From NCBI GenBank assembly GCA_015499985.1, contig JAAAUF010000060.1, forward strand, positions 1 to 64,000: a DNA stretch of 64,000 nt, written 5' to 3'. Of the stretch, positions 27,787 to 38,379 are shown piece after piece. Made by a program: the position numbers and the translations under genes. Source of the DNA: Haplosporangium gracile. Taxonomy: Eukaryota > Mortierellomycota > Mortierellomycetes > Mortierellales > Mortierellaceae. Within the stretch, counting starts at the first letter, position 1. Each line of letters starts with the position of its first letter. The notes under the pieces were generated by a model that was not told the origin of the DNA, did not search any database, and saw only the letters and a list, made by a program, of their open reading frames with translations.

Positions 27787-29049
27787 TTACGCTTGCGAAT
27801 TGTATCCTCTGGGGTTCTGGCTCTGCCATCTCCAGAGGTCGACACACATGTCATCCAAAGACCGTTCGGCCTTCCAGTTGAGCTCCTTGTTGGCGAGTGA
27901 CGCATCGGAAGTCAGGTTGGGCACATCTCCAGAACGACGGGGCACAATGACATAAGGCAAGTCTCGTCCCACAGCCTTGCTGAAAGCCTGGATGACCTCC
28001 AGGACAGAGTAGCCGATACCAGCTCCCAAGTTGTAGGCTTTGCACTCGTAGTTGTTGCAGGTCTCTTCCCGCTCGATCTTTTGGAGCGCAGCCACGTGTC
28101 CATTAGCACAGTCGACAACATGCAGGTAATCGCTATGTAAGAGCATGTTTGAATAGTCAGTGGTATTAAACAACGAAAATACACCATACCACAGTGTAGG
28201 TCTACTCAAAGCAATAGATTATGAGATGACCGTTCCTTACCGAATACAGGTACCATCCTTTGTGGGGTAGTCGTTACCATAGACAGACAGCTTCTCGAGA
28301 TTACCGACTGCGACCTGCGCCAAGAACGGAGTCAAGTTGGCAGGGGTGCCGAAAGGCGACTCTCCAATCAGTCCACTGCTGTGTGCTCCAACGGGGTTGA
28401 AATATCTCAACAGCAATGCGCTCCAGCGGTAGTTCTTGACGACCTCGGCGCCCAGGCGTCTCTGCTCCTGCTCATACTCCTTCTGCTTGATCTCTGAGGC
28501 GACGCAAAGATCCCGAAGAATGTGCTCCAAGAAAACCTTGGTCCTCCCATAAGTACTCATCGAGGCGATAATGGGCGAGGTCTCTGGGATAGGGGTCCTG
28601 GGTGGGTCACCATAGACAGTTGCAGACGACGAAAAGACCATACGACGGACGTCAAAGTCCTCCATGACTTGCAACAGGTTGAGTGTGCCCGAGATGTTGA
28701 CATTGTAGTAATCCAGGGGTCGTCTGCCCGACTCACCGACAGCCTTGAGTCCAGCGCAGTGGATGACAGACGAGATCTCTGGATGGGCTTGGAAGATCTT
28801 GACGAGAGAAGTACGGTCAACAATGTCAACGGGGTAGAAGGGGATGGGCTCAGTAGTACCGACAATCGTTTGGATACGCTTGAGAGCCTCGGGGGTGGCT
28901 GCGGTGGTGCCTGACTCGGTGGTGTTGCACAGGTTGTCGAGGACGACAACCTTGTAGCCGGATTCGAGGAGACTGAGCACAGTGTGGGAACCGACGTAGC
29001 CACAGCCTCCTGTGACAAGGACTGTTTCGGCGGAGTTCTTGGTGGACAT
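27787..29049 (-). CDS. GALE: UDP-glucose 4-epimerase
   Basis: Two exons on the minus strand, 29049-28241 and 28132-27787, give 384 residues. The enzyme interconverts UDP-galactose and UDP-glucose in the Leloir pathway using bound NAD. The extended-SDR fold is seen from the N-terminal VTGGCGYVGSH (NAD loop), Ser140-Ser142 in the FSSSATVYG stretch, and catalytic Tyr167xxxLys171 in STYGRTK. YFNPVGAHSSGLIGE and DYLHVVDCANGHV, the latter completed across the intron, are family hallmarks. There is no mutarotase domain, so this is the one-function form and not the yeast Gal10 fusion. A short insert (about 15 residues, EYEQEQRRLG) near residue 195 is also seen in other fungal forms. The start is the first ATG before the NAD loop. 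Confidence 0.95.
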
Positions 29050-29952
29050 GGCGACTTGTTGTATGGAAGGTGGAAGTAGTTCCTTTGATATGGGCTTTTT
29101 GTCAGTGCCTAGGGTGGAAAAGGCAGGGAGAATGAGGAGGAAGTGGATGAAAAGTAGAAAAAGGGAGAGGTCCGTTTTATATCGACCAGTTTTCAGGGGA
29201 GGCTTGAGCGCCCATTGCTTCCTGTCGATTTGTTTAGGTGTGTCCCAGGCATCAGGCATAAACAAATAAACAGTGTCCATAAATAACGTTGACATAACCC
29301 GACTGGATGCGATGGCAAGAATAGCAGCGATCGGGGAGATCCCGAACTAGCACAGATGCGCAGTGGTCTCATGGTCGTGGGCGTCAAGTCCAAAAGTTTT
29401 TATCGATGCACCAAAGCGAAAACAACGTCATGGGCTCAGGGCTCAGAGAGAGTGTATTTTTGCACACACACACACACTCAAGTAAGGTGTTGTAAGGAGG
29501 ATGCTATTCTTATCGCGTATTATCCTTGTGTTCCCACACCATGGTGAATTGCCTTTTTCTTATCCCGATAACCCAATGGGGCACTACGCCACCACCATCA
29601 TCACCACCATCACCGCCGCCATCGTCGCCTATGCCTCTCTCTTTTTCGGGAAAAGCATGTCCCTCCTTTTCTCTTTTGCCACTAAAATCGCTCATCAAAT
29701 CAACTTGCATGCGAATTGTGCGGAGTTGCTTGAATTTATATTCTAAGCCACTTTGTCAACAAACTTTTTCTTTTTTTTTTGAAGTGAAGAAGCAAGGAGG
29801 AGGACAAGTTCAGGACATGCTGCTGTTCGAGTCTTCTTAATTGTCTGCATCCCTCAACTACTAACTACTCGACCAACCAACCAACACTCTTACCACCAAC
29901 CAATAACCAAACAACCAAACAACGCATATACAACGCATATTCTTATATAACA
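29050..29952. promoter_or_regulatory. Divergent promoter region between the epimerase and RRP15 genes
   Basis: Both flanking genes read away from this 900-base stretch. Features seen are a short CA run at about 29462-29476, an ACC/ATC-rich run at about 29588-29625, and repeated CCAAC and CCAAT/CCAAA words at about 29870-29925 next to the RRP15 start. The CCAAT words could be binding sites of the HAP/NF-Y complex (inference). No gene is supported. Confidence 0.5.
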
Positions 29953-31255
29953 ATGAAACGCAAGTCAACATCCGCCCTTCCTACGCCCAAGGTGCGCAAG
30001 CAGGCTCCTCTCGATGACCACAAAGTCAAGTTCTCGACTATCGCAGAAACCACCAAGGCCGTCTCGCCCGCCTCGAGTGAGCCAAAGTCGATCCTTAAGA
30101 AGCCCCTCCGTTCAGAACTCAGCACAGCGTCGAACGACTCAAAACCAAAAATGACCATGTCTGCCTCCGCCCTCCTCAAAGCCAACACAAAGGCTGCCGC
30201 AAAGACACACCTTTTGCCCCAAAAGGGTCGACCCCAGCCAGTGCCGATTGCTGCCACCCGAGGCGATCTCACAGGAGGAATGGGCAGGAAGAGACGTGCA
30301 CGCCGTGAGGACAAGGAGGAGGAAGTGAACAGCGGAGACGACAGCGACAGCGATAACGACGGCGAGGATGAGAAGGATTCAGGAGACGATGCCGAGGAGT
30401 CTGACGAGGATGATTTTGAGGGCATGCCAGCTACCTCTGCAAAGAGTAAGGACATCACACACAAACTCAAACACCTAGCAGGATGTTGATTAATGACAGG
30501 ACGAAAACTGTTGTTTTGTTCAAGGAATTAGAGTGAACAGAATAACTAACTGCTTTTTTGTCGTATGATTTCAATCGGGAAAACCCCAAAAATAGAGACA
30601 TCAAAGAAACACACTGAAGAAAACATGGCAGAGGCAATGTCAAAGATTTTGGGTTCGAGTTTACGCAAGGCAGATGCCAGCACACCCATTCTGGCAAGAT
30701 CTCGTGGCGCAGAGAGAAAGATTGAAGAGGAGAAGATGGAAGCCAAGGCCAGGAAGGCGATCTCGAACGAGAAGAAGCGTTTGGCAAACAGGGACCGTGT
30801 CAAGCCAGACTACACAGGCATGGAATACGAGAAAAAACTGCGCAAGGTCGCCACCCGCGGAGGTATCTATTCTATTATGTTCGATGTGTTTGTTTTTTCA
30901 CCTCTCTGCTCGTATTAGTGGTCTTATATAGTATTGTCCTGAATGCTAACGCGACCATCCATCTAGTGGTTCAACTGTTCAATGCTATCAAGGCCCAGCA
31001 AAAGGTTACAGATGACCTTACGGAGAAAGTTCGCCCTATTACTACCAACTCCAAGGATAAAGGTACAGGAGTAACAGTGCTGTGGATTGATCATGTTGAT
31101 TTGAGTGACTTGGACTGTTGTGATACATGGGAGGAACTGTTATATAATGCACATCAAAAGCTGACCCTTGTTCTGTCTTTGTTCTAGTTGCCAACCTTAC
31201 GAAAGCATCGTTCCTTGACCTTCTCAAGTCTGGCACCAAAGTCGGTGCCGTGTAA
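29953..31255 (+). CDS. RRP15: Ribosomal RNA-processing protein RRP15
   Basis: Exons are 29953-30445, 30596-30862, 30967-31062 and 31188-31255; 307 residues. RRP15 is a nucleolar pre-60S factor needed for processing of the 27S pre-rRNA. The N-terminal half is low complexity: a basic Lys/Ser/Pro part, then a strongly acidic stretch (SGDDSDSDNDGEDEKDSGDD). The conserved half begins with MAEAMSKILGSSL and TPILARSRG, continues with a basic helix (EEEKMEAKARKAISNEKKR) and EKKLRKVATRGVVQLFNAIK, joined over an intron. It ends with ASFLDLLKSG. The start follows a CCAAT-rich promoter. AATAAA is at 31285-31290. The next gene on the same strand starts only 145 bases after the stop, so its promoter must be short or overlap this 3' end. 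Confidence 0.93.
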
Positions 31256-31400
31256 CGTCTGTTTCCTGATCCATTTTGCATTCAAATAAATTTCCCATTG
31301 ATAAAATTGGTTGTGTGACTATCGTTTGATCAGTTGGGTGAGGAACAAAGGAACAAAAATCGCGTTTGTTTCCGCTCTCTTTAGTCGTTTGTCTTTAACC

Positions 31401-33954
31401 ATGCTCTCGTCCGCTTCATTCATTCGGCCCTCCATCAGGACTCGCCCTCTCAGGCACCACGCCGCAAGAAGCCTAGCCACTTCTGTCTTTACCAAAGTAA
31501 ACTATACAGCACCTGCTGTTTGTCATTCATGTTGCTCCCGTGTTTGATTCTGATCAAAAACTAGGAATGCAAACTACTGTACTGGTCCAGGCACAAATAT
31601 TTCCTTGGTTGTTAACCACACGTCATCCTCTACTCCAACGGTGATAGACCAGCACACCGACAGCAAAGGCCGAGGAGTGTTTGAGTAATATCGCCAAATA
31701 TAACCAGTATACCAATGCCTTTGTCGATCTCACCCAGCCCGATCATATCCGATCTCAAGCTGCCGAAGCAACGCGTCGCTGGGAGTCTGGTACGTTTGTA
31801 CTGTAGCAGTCATTTGATCGCACAGACTGTCATGAACCGTTCAATGAGTAGCAATGGTTTATCATAATAACACCCATTTCTATTTCGATCAATTTATCTT
31901 TTGTATTTGATAGACACGACCAAAAGTGTGGTGGACGGGGCTGTCATGGGATACAAGATGAACTTTTGTACATCCGACTTGCGTACAACGTGCTCGTCCG
32001 CCATGCTAGAAAGTAAGTCAATTCACGCTTCAGAACCCTGAATAATGTGGTATGTTTAACGAGCTCATGGAAAACCAATGTTTGTTCTTACATATGACAA
32101 TTTCTATTCTTTAGATTTCAAGGCGCCATACACGGCTACAGCTATCGAGTTACTAGAGAAAGCAGGGATCATCATGGGCGGAAAGATCAATATGGACGAA
32201 TTCGGGATGGGGTAAGAGTCCGCGCCGTCGCTCAAGCACAAAAGCAAGGAGATATTAACACTACAGGAACGACTATCGAGATTGACAAAAGTCTCATTTT
32301 TACATATTGTCGCTGAACATGTAGATCACACAACGTTCACAGTCATGCGGGTCCAGCAAGGAACCCCTTTGAAATCATTGGTCGTTCCCAGGAAGAGACC
32401 AAGGAACTGGAAGCTCGCTCGGCTGGTGGAAGTTCAGGGGGCAGTGCTGCAGCTGTGGCCAGCAACATGTGCTTTGCGTAAGTTCCATCCTGCTGCAGGC
32501 ATGACCGAGGATTGTGGGGTTCAGCAGTTGAGCGTAAACGCTGACGCTCAAACACGTTTTTATTTCAAATGCGACGAACATAGCGCGCTTGGATCGGACA
32601 CAGGAGGATCGGTCAGATTGCCTGCGTCATACTGCGGAGTAGTGGGCTTTAAACCCTCATATGGCCGGATATCTCGGTGGGGTCTTGTTGCATACGCAAG
32701 TTCATTGGATACTGTGGGTACACTCACCAAAACAGTGGACGATGCCCAAACTATCTATGGTAGGGCTCATGTTGGATGATGCTAATTTGCTGTAATTTCC
32801 TCCTCGTACTGTTGCGCGTGCTAATCGAACGACATTCTCGTCATTAATAACAGACATCATGGCAAAGGCAGACCCCAAGGACTCGACATGTTTGACAGAG
32901 CGACAACGAAAAGCTATTGCCGATACCCTCAGACCTATCGATCTGGGAAAGTTCAAAGACCAGGATGTCAAGACGAAACCGCTGTTGGGCGTGAGGGTGG
33001 GCATTCCTCAAGAGTTCAACGTTGCAGAGTTGGCTCCCGCAACAAAGGATCTCTGGAGGCGAGGAATTCAGGTCCTGAAGGATGCGGGAGCTGTTGTGAT
33101 ACCTGTAAGTCTGCCCAACACTAAGCTTGCTGTTGGAGCATACTTTACCTTAGGCACTGCTGAGGCGTCAAGTAACTTACAGAGATACGACGGAATTCGA
33201 TATGGTGAGTTCTCTTTGTTGTGGTTCAGATGCGATAGTTGAAGTTCTTTTCGTTATGATGGAGCTAACTCGTAGTTTCATTTTGGGCAATAGGTCATCA
33301 GAGTGACAAGAACGACGAGAAGGATGCACTTTACTCTCACACCAGGATGGAGGGATTCGGCAAGGAGGTCAAGCGCCGTATTCTTCTCGGAACCTATGTT
33401 CTCACTTCAGGGTACGATATCCAGTTCACAACAGATTCTATCTTAAGTTGCAAGGCAGTACTCCTTTTATGAACGATATGATTAATCACTTTCTTTTCCA
33501 ACTTAATCGTAGGTCGTTTGACAACTTTTTCTTGCGGGCTCAAAAGATTCGTCAAATGGTCCGCAATGACTTTGATAGAGTGTTTTCACGCCGAAACGCC
33601 ATCACAGGGTCGTGCGGGAACCTAGTGGAGGACTTTGAGAACGATAACAGCGCCACCACCAGAGTTCACGCTCTATTGACACCAGTGGCTGTCTCGACAG
33701 CACCCAAACTAAAGGACGTGATCGGCGATCAGATTGACCCTGTCGACGCGTTTTTGGATGATATTTTTACCATCCCAGCGAGTCTTGCCGGAATCCCGTC
33801 GATGAGTGTGCCATTTGGGACATGCACGAAAGATGGTTTTCCGATGGGGCTGCAGGTCATGAGTCAGTATGGTGATGAGGAAATGGTGTTCAGGGTTGCA
33901 AGGGTCATTGAGGAGAAGGGCAAGGGGATGTGCAGCAAGAAGCAAATAGAGTAA
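31401..33954 (+). CDS. HER2: Mitochondrial glutamyl-tRNA(Gln) amidotransferase subunit A (GatA/Her2/QRSL1)
   Basis: Nine exons: 31401-31496, 31648-31789, 31914-32012, 32115-32211, 32325-32477, 32584-32759, 32854-33204, 33294-33411 and 33513-33954; 557 residues. The enzyme frees ammonia from glutamine and converts mischarged Glu-tRNA(Gln) to Gln-tRNA(Gln) in mitochondria. The N-terminus is rich in Arg, Ser and His and nearly acid-free, as in a mitochondrial presequence. Amidase-signature motifs are [12 protein letters not shown] (about 179-190) and [11 protein letters not shown] (about 199-209), with the expected Ser-Ser spacing of 24. The catalytic Lys is in GYKMNF (about residue 94). There the usual KDN triplet reads KMN, a change beside the catalytic residue but not in it. 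AATAAA is at 33967-33972. The gene converges on the next one with only 55 bases between stops. Confidence 0.92.
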
Positions 33955-34009
33955 AGCAGGGTAACAAATAAATCGGTCATAGATTTTATTTTTAATGCCG
34001 TACAGAGGC

Positions 34010-35250
34010 CTATCCTTGACGTTGATAAAGATGACCAATGTTCTTTTCGACAACTTTGAGAGCATCAACCCATTTCTGAATCTTTGGACCCAGGGAGCTC
34101 ATTAGCTTGGCAAAAGGTTGAACCGCATTCAAACCCTGGAACCAATAAACTTGCGTATGGGTTCTTCCATTTAGAGAATTACAAGGACACCAGATATCGT
34201 GCTGATGAGCCACCAATAACTCGTGAACAACACCGGCCAGGAGTTCAACCAGGAAGGCGGGCTGCATGCACCGTGCGGCGTGTCTCGAAGTTTGAGGAAA
34301 AGTCGCAAGGGCAGCTTGGTTGGCGGAGCATTCTTGCAGGTATTGAAGGCGGACCCGGAGGTTCGTGGTGAATCCAACCATGACTGCAAGCCCGTTGGAC
34401 GCTGAGTATGTATTGAAGAAAGAAAGGTCAGTAAGTGGACAGCTTCATCAAATGTAGGGGAAGACGCCGACAGTCAAAGCAAGATTTGATTAACAGGAAT
34501 TGCCCAACGAAATACCTTCTTGTCCCTCGTCGTCCATCTTTTCAATGGCATCAGTGGTCGGGTCAACTTGAATGAGATACACGCAACCTGACCCTCTGCA
34601 CTCTTTTTCAAATTTTCTCAAGCAACAATCATCCACCCAACCGTCCACCAAGACTTGCTGGCGGTACCTTGCTCCAAAATGAGAGTCGCTCTCCTTCAGA
34701 ACGTTGTGCTTGTCAGGACGGTCTCCGAGAAAGAGGATGTAGTCTTCGATATGGTGGATAATACCGGCCTTAATTTCGCGGTGCAGGCCAGTTGTCAACT
34801 CTAAAATTCCGCAAAAATATGATACCAACCAAGCCATGTAAGCTATTACCGCAAGAAGAGTCAAGGCTTGCTCTATTATTTTTTGTAACGCTGAAACCAC
34901 ATGGCTATTGTCACCTTACCATCAAGTTTGGCTCCCGAGAAAACAGTGGTGGCTCTGGTGCCGTGAACGATTTGAACATCTTGAGCGGCTTGTCCTGGTA
35001 CAGACAGAGTAGACTGGTCATACGAGATTAAGGCTGTCGTTGCAAAGTCTGTAAAGCGCCTGCGGAAGATGGCGCCTCGCATGTAGGTTTCATGAAAGAC
35101 GCAAAGATAGGCGTCGATGTCGTCGTAGTTGAGGCAGTTTGTCATAGTGCACTGCTGAAACTGACCGTTCAGATTGGCGCTGCATCTGGGTGTCGTTGGC
35201 TGAAGTTCATCCAGGACATGTGCGAAGCTTGAAAGGTCGAAGGCGGCCAT
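34010..35250 (-). CDS. Tandem-family protein A, unknown function, putative Cys3His metal site
   Basis: Minus-strand exons are 35250-34920, 34800-34516 and 34401-34010; 335 residues. I do not recognise the family. Residues 34-53 hold C-x4-C-x10-C-x2-H, followed by ETYMRGAIFRRRFTDF. This suggests a small zinc-binding fold beside a basic patch. Exon 2 gives TGLHREIKAGIIHHIEDYILF, an amphipathic acidic-basic segment. Exon 3 holds ELLAGVVHELLVAHQH, then DIWCPCN and a THTQVYWFQGL motif. All introns are phase 1, and gene B (37247-38379) has the same intron phases and motifs, so the two are paralogues. There is no signal peptide or clear membrane helix. The minus-strand frame is open for about 175 more codons upstream of the chosen ATG, but that part is CT-rich leader sequence, so I start at MAAFDL. 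Confidence 0.75.
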
Positions 35251-35949
35251 ATTATCAAGGCGAAAGGGGAAGCTGAGAAGCGGAGAAAGAGTAGGAAGGA
35301 TGTGGAAGGTGGAAGGTGGAAGGTGAAAAAGATGCAAGGAAGGAAATGTGGCAAGAGCGAGGGAGAGGATGAGAAAAGAAAAGAGAAGAGAAGAGCAAGA
35401 TTGGAAGGAACAGGGCCACAATTTATGTGAGCATTGAGTACCTCGCTTGTTTCTTTCCTTGGCCACGTTTACCCATGGTTCGACACTCGAGACAAGCAAG
35501 GATTTGCTGTGCATAAGCGCTCTTTGTGTAATGTACACAAGCCAAACTTTTGGTGTTTTTTTTCTCACGCGCCAATGGAAGAGAAAGGTACAAGGTTGCA
35601 TAATAAAAAAATAAGACTTTCCTCTTCTTCGCAATGGAAACGAAAGATGGAACATGCATCCGTACCAATAACCACACCTACGCCCATTGATGCCATCAAG
35701 CTTGTAAACCCCGAGAGCTTGATCCCGAAATTGGATGGAATCCATAACGATAGCCTGCATCTCTATTCTTGTCATTTATCGAGCCTTGCACCTAAAACGG
35801 GGTATTTCAACGTATCGGCACCATGTCTTACATCCATTGGTGAGTTGCCTCAATCTGGCGCTGATTTTCGATGGTACATAATACTTGAGCATATTGAGCA
35901 ACGAATAATAGTAAAATGGAATAATAGTAAAATGGCAACCAAGATATCG
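35251..35949. other. Upstream region of tandem gene A with a leftover open frame
   Basis: The first 170 bases are the pyrimidine-rich (minus-strand) leader of gene A. On the plus strand, a frame open from about 35434 to 35952 has a stretch (about 35640-35850) with ordinary, non-repetitive composition that looks protein-like, but it has no start context, no splice partners and no family I can name. It may be debris of another gene. Confidence 0.35.
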
Positions 35950-36425
35950 TAAGGAGAGTTGGTTGCTGGATGTCCCTGTAAATCTTGAAAGTAGTATATC
36001 TGAGTGTGAGCTGTTTCACAGTGACACCAGGTGCCATGCTCGTGCGCAATCAAGAGCTCATGCAAACTGCCAGCCAGCAGTGCGACGAAGGGTATAAAAT
36101 GAGATCCTGTGGTTCATTCTGACATGGTAAGAGGGACCATCCTTACGGAAGCCTGGTTAGACGAGCATATCTTGTCAGGAAGGAGGAAAGCAGCTATTAA
36201 TATATCCCTTCATTACCGCTAGGCTGTTTAATGCCACAATAACGTGGAGGTTTTTTTTTTCGAGAATGGGTTGTTGAATAAAAGGTCAAGGTGATGTTAA
36301 CGAGCAAGAACAACGCATGAGTCAAAAACACCACCGGCCATTCTGTAGACACTTTCTTACATTGATCACCTTCTTCGTCCATTGTCCATATCGACTCACG
36401 GCTTGGCTGGAGTGGCATTCACTTA
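35950..36425 (-). pseudogene. Relic of a third copy of the tandem family
   Basis: On the minus strand, 36098 to about 35975 reads PFVALLAGSLHELLIAHEHG, then TWCHC and AHTQIYYFQDL. This is collinear with exon 3 of gene A (ELLAGVVHELLVAHQHDIWCPCN ... THTQVYWFQGL). About 250 bases upstream a frame ending SIWTMDEEGDQ before a GTAAG donor matches the end of exon 2 of gene A (AIEKMDDEGQE). No exon 1 and no rest of exon 2 can be found, and an in-frame stop lies just ahead of the exon 3 match. It is a 5'-truncated gene copy lying between the two complete paralogues. Confidence 0.7.
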
Positions 36426-37246
36426 TTGTGGTGTCATGCACTCATTATACAGAACATGAATTTTGTTTTCCCTCTCTCGCGGACGAAACAGGGATCCAAA
36501 CTTAGATATACTAGTGCGTAGATTGTTGTGAGAATTAGAGCCGCCTTCTAAAAGAGTAGATAGTCCTGGATATAGCCGAGAGTGCGGGATTTGACATCGT
36601 GATGAAGATCAAACGTCGAGCCTAGAATAATAGTCGTTTTCTTTCTGTCACTAAAACACGTCTTCGTATCCTCCTTTCATTTAAAACGCGAGAACAAACA
36701 TAGCACGTTACCGTCTCATACCGGATTCGGCATGGTTGCCCATGATCTGCGGCGACGTTAAAGGGCCTGGTTATGTGGGGTGTCGGGAGACATAGAAATT
36801 GCCGCGATTCTTTGAATTAGAGCGATCGAGCTGGCGTTGGAAATTGCTGCAAAGGGTGGGACTGTAGAGAGGAGAGAAAAAAAGAGACAAAGTAAACTTT
36901 TTTTACTATGGGGCACATCACGAGTTGAGTCCATTTCTATCCGTCTCCCACCAGATTACAGCCCGCTCCTCTTTTTAGATTCTCATCTCTTCTCCACTTC
37001 CCATCTCCTGTTTTTTATTCTTATCGTTTCCTTGCGAGCTTCATAAAGAGCAAGATTATTTTAGTTGTCTGAAGGTACATTTTGAATTGATGAACAACGA
37101 TTAGAACTGTAAAAGAGACACATGAAAGATGAAGCTACAGGGATAAAAAAAATTAGGGAAAATGAACATCACGTCACAACTCCACCCCGATAGGTTCTTG
37201 TTACGCACAAACCACATTATAAGGGGCATGGACACCAAGTGTCGTA
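36426..37246. other. Spacer between the relic and tandem gene B
   Basis: No coding sequence is supported. The stretch probably includes missing parts of the relic, decayed beyond recognition, and the 3' flank of gene B. It is more AT-rich than the neighbouring genes. Confidence 0.4.
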
Positions 37247-38379
37247 CTAGTGAGCGACCAAAATTTCATGCATGATGCCGGCCAACAAGACCACAAAAGG
37301 AACGGCCACGCTGGATGCCTTTTGGCCTTTTGGGACGGTCGGGAATGTTTGTTGCCATCCGCTGCCTGGGCACTCGTCTCGAGGAGAATTTTGGAGATTG
37401 AGCGTGTATCCCAACCTCACTATTTTGCTATTCCGCGATGCTACGATTAGAAGAAAGGAAAAAGGAGGGGTATCAGGTGGTCTTTCTGCCAAGCGAACCG
37501 GGTTTGAAAAAATGTGCCATGAGGTGCTCTCCTTACCTTGCTGTTCTTCTCGGTTAACGAGCGGTGTGGACTCATCCACTGGAATGGACTCTTTGACATA
37601 CAAGAGTCCTGATCGCTTGCAGTCGTTGTGAAACGTCCTCCATTTGGCATAGTCGATGTTATCAACATGTTCTCCCAAGCTGGCATAATCTGTCCTCTTG
37701 TTTATATCTTTCGTTGTTCGCTGACGATATATAGCACCAAACATAGATGCGGTGATGTTCAACTCCTCCAGCGTGTCGATGTCGTCTTCAACGAAAAGAA
37801 AATACTCCTCGATATGGCGGCGGATATTCCGTTTGATTTCTCGATGCAAACCCGCTGTCAATTCTGGGAAGAGGGAAAGAGAGAGAGTGCGTGCGTGTAT
37901 ATTAAAAGGAACATGCTAGATTCGCAGATTCGTTAACAACAACCCATGTTCACCTTGCAAGATTGCCATCACTTACTGTCAAATTCATGACCTTCCAGGA
38001 TACACCAGACCTGGCTCTGATGCTTAATGAATATGTTCAAGGACGGATTCTCCTTCTCCTCCACGGCTTCTTGGCCACCGGCCAGTAAAGCGGTTTCAAA
38101 GTCAGAGTGGCGCCTGCGAAAGATGTCACCTCGCATGAATGTCTCGTGGTAGGCACAGAGGTGAACGTCGATGTCGTTGTAGTTCATAACAGGGCAATTG
38201 ATGCTGGTACAAGACTGCCGTCTCCATCGACGGGTTCTGTTCAGTTGAGTTTGTTGACTCTGTTGACGCTGCTGACACTGCTGACTCTGTTGATTGTGTT
38301 GACCTTGTTGACTCTGTTGATTGAAACTATTATCCTGAACGACCTTGTGGGCACAGCACATATACTGTATTCCATCCAT
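37247..38379 (-). CDS. Tandem-family protein B, unknown function, C-terminally shortened
   Basis: Minus-strand exons are 38379-37977, 37863-37537 and 37440-37247; 307 residues. Family unknown. It shares with protein A the motif C-x4-C-x12-C-x2-H (residues 57-78) followed by ETFMRGDIFRRRHSDF, the segment TAGLHREIKRNIRRHIEEYFLF, and VVLLAGIMHEILVAH. All three exons use the same intron phases as in A. It differs by an N-terminal Gln-rich insert (about residues 21-45) made of a repeated 9-base unit. It also ends right at LVAH with TAG: past the stop, the next codons still read YDTWCPCP, matching the HDIWCPCN of protein A. The copy has therefore lost a C-terminal segment of about 55 residues, or the stop is bypassed. 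No membrane segment or signal peptide is seen. Confidence 0.75.
38225..38330 (-). repeat. Nonanucleotide coding repeat in tandem gene B
   Basis: A 9-base unit resembling CAACAGAGT is repeated about eight to ten times with point changes, on the minus strand. It codes QQS-type triplets (QQS, QQG, QHN, QQC, QQR, QQT). Protein A lacks the segment, so the repeat grew after the duplication. Confidence 0.85.

Noticed and set aside
29501..29840. Small plus-strand open frames between the epimerase and RRP15
   Set aside because: They consist of ACC/ATC repeats and T-rich sequence in a divergent promoter and have no motif.
34920..35775. A 175-codon N-terminal extension of tandem protein A
   Set aside because: The extra part is pyrimidine-rich leader sequence, and protein B has no counterpart. 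The ATG at 35250 gives a similar start distance from the Cys3His motif.
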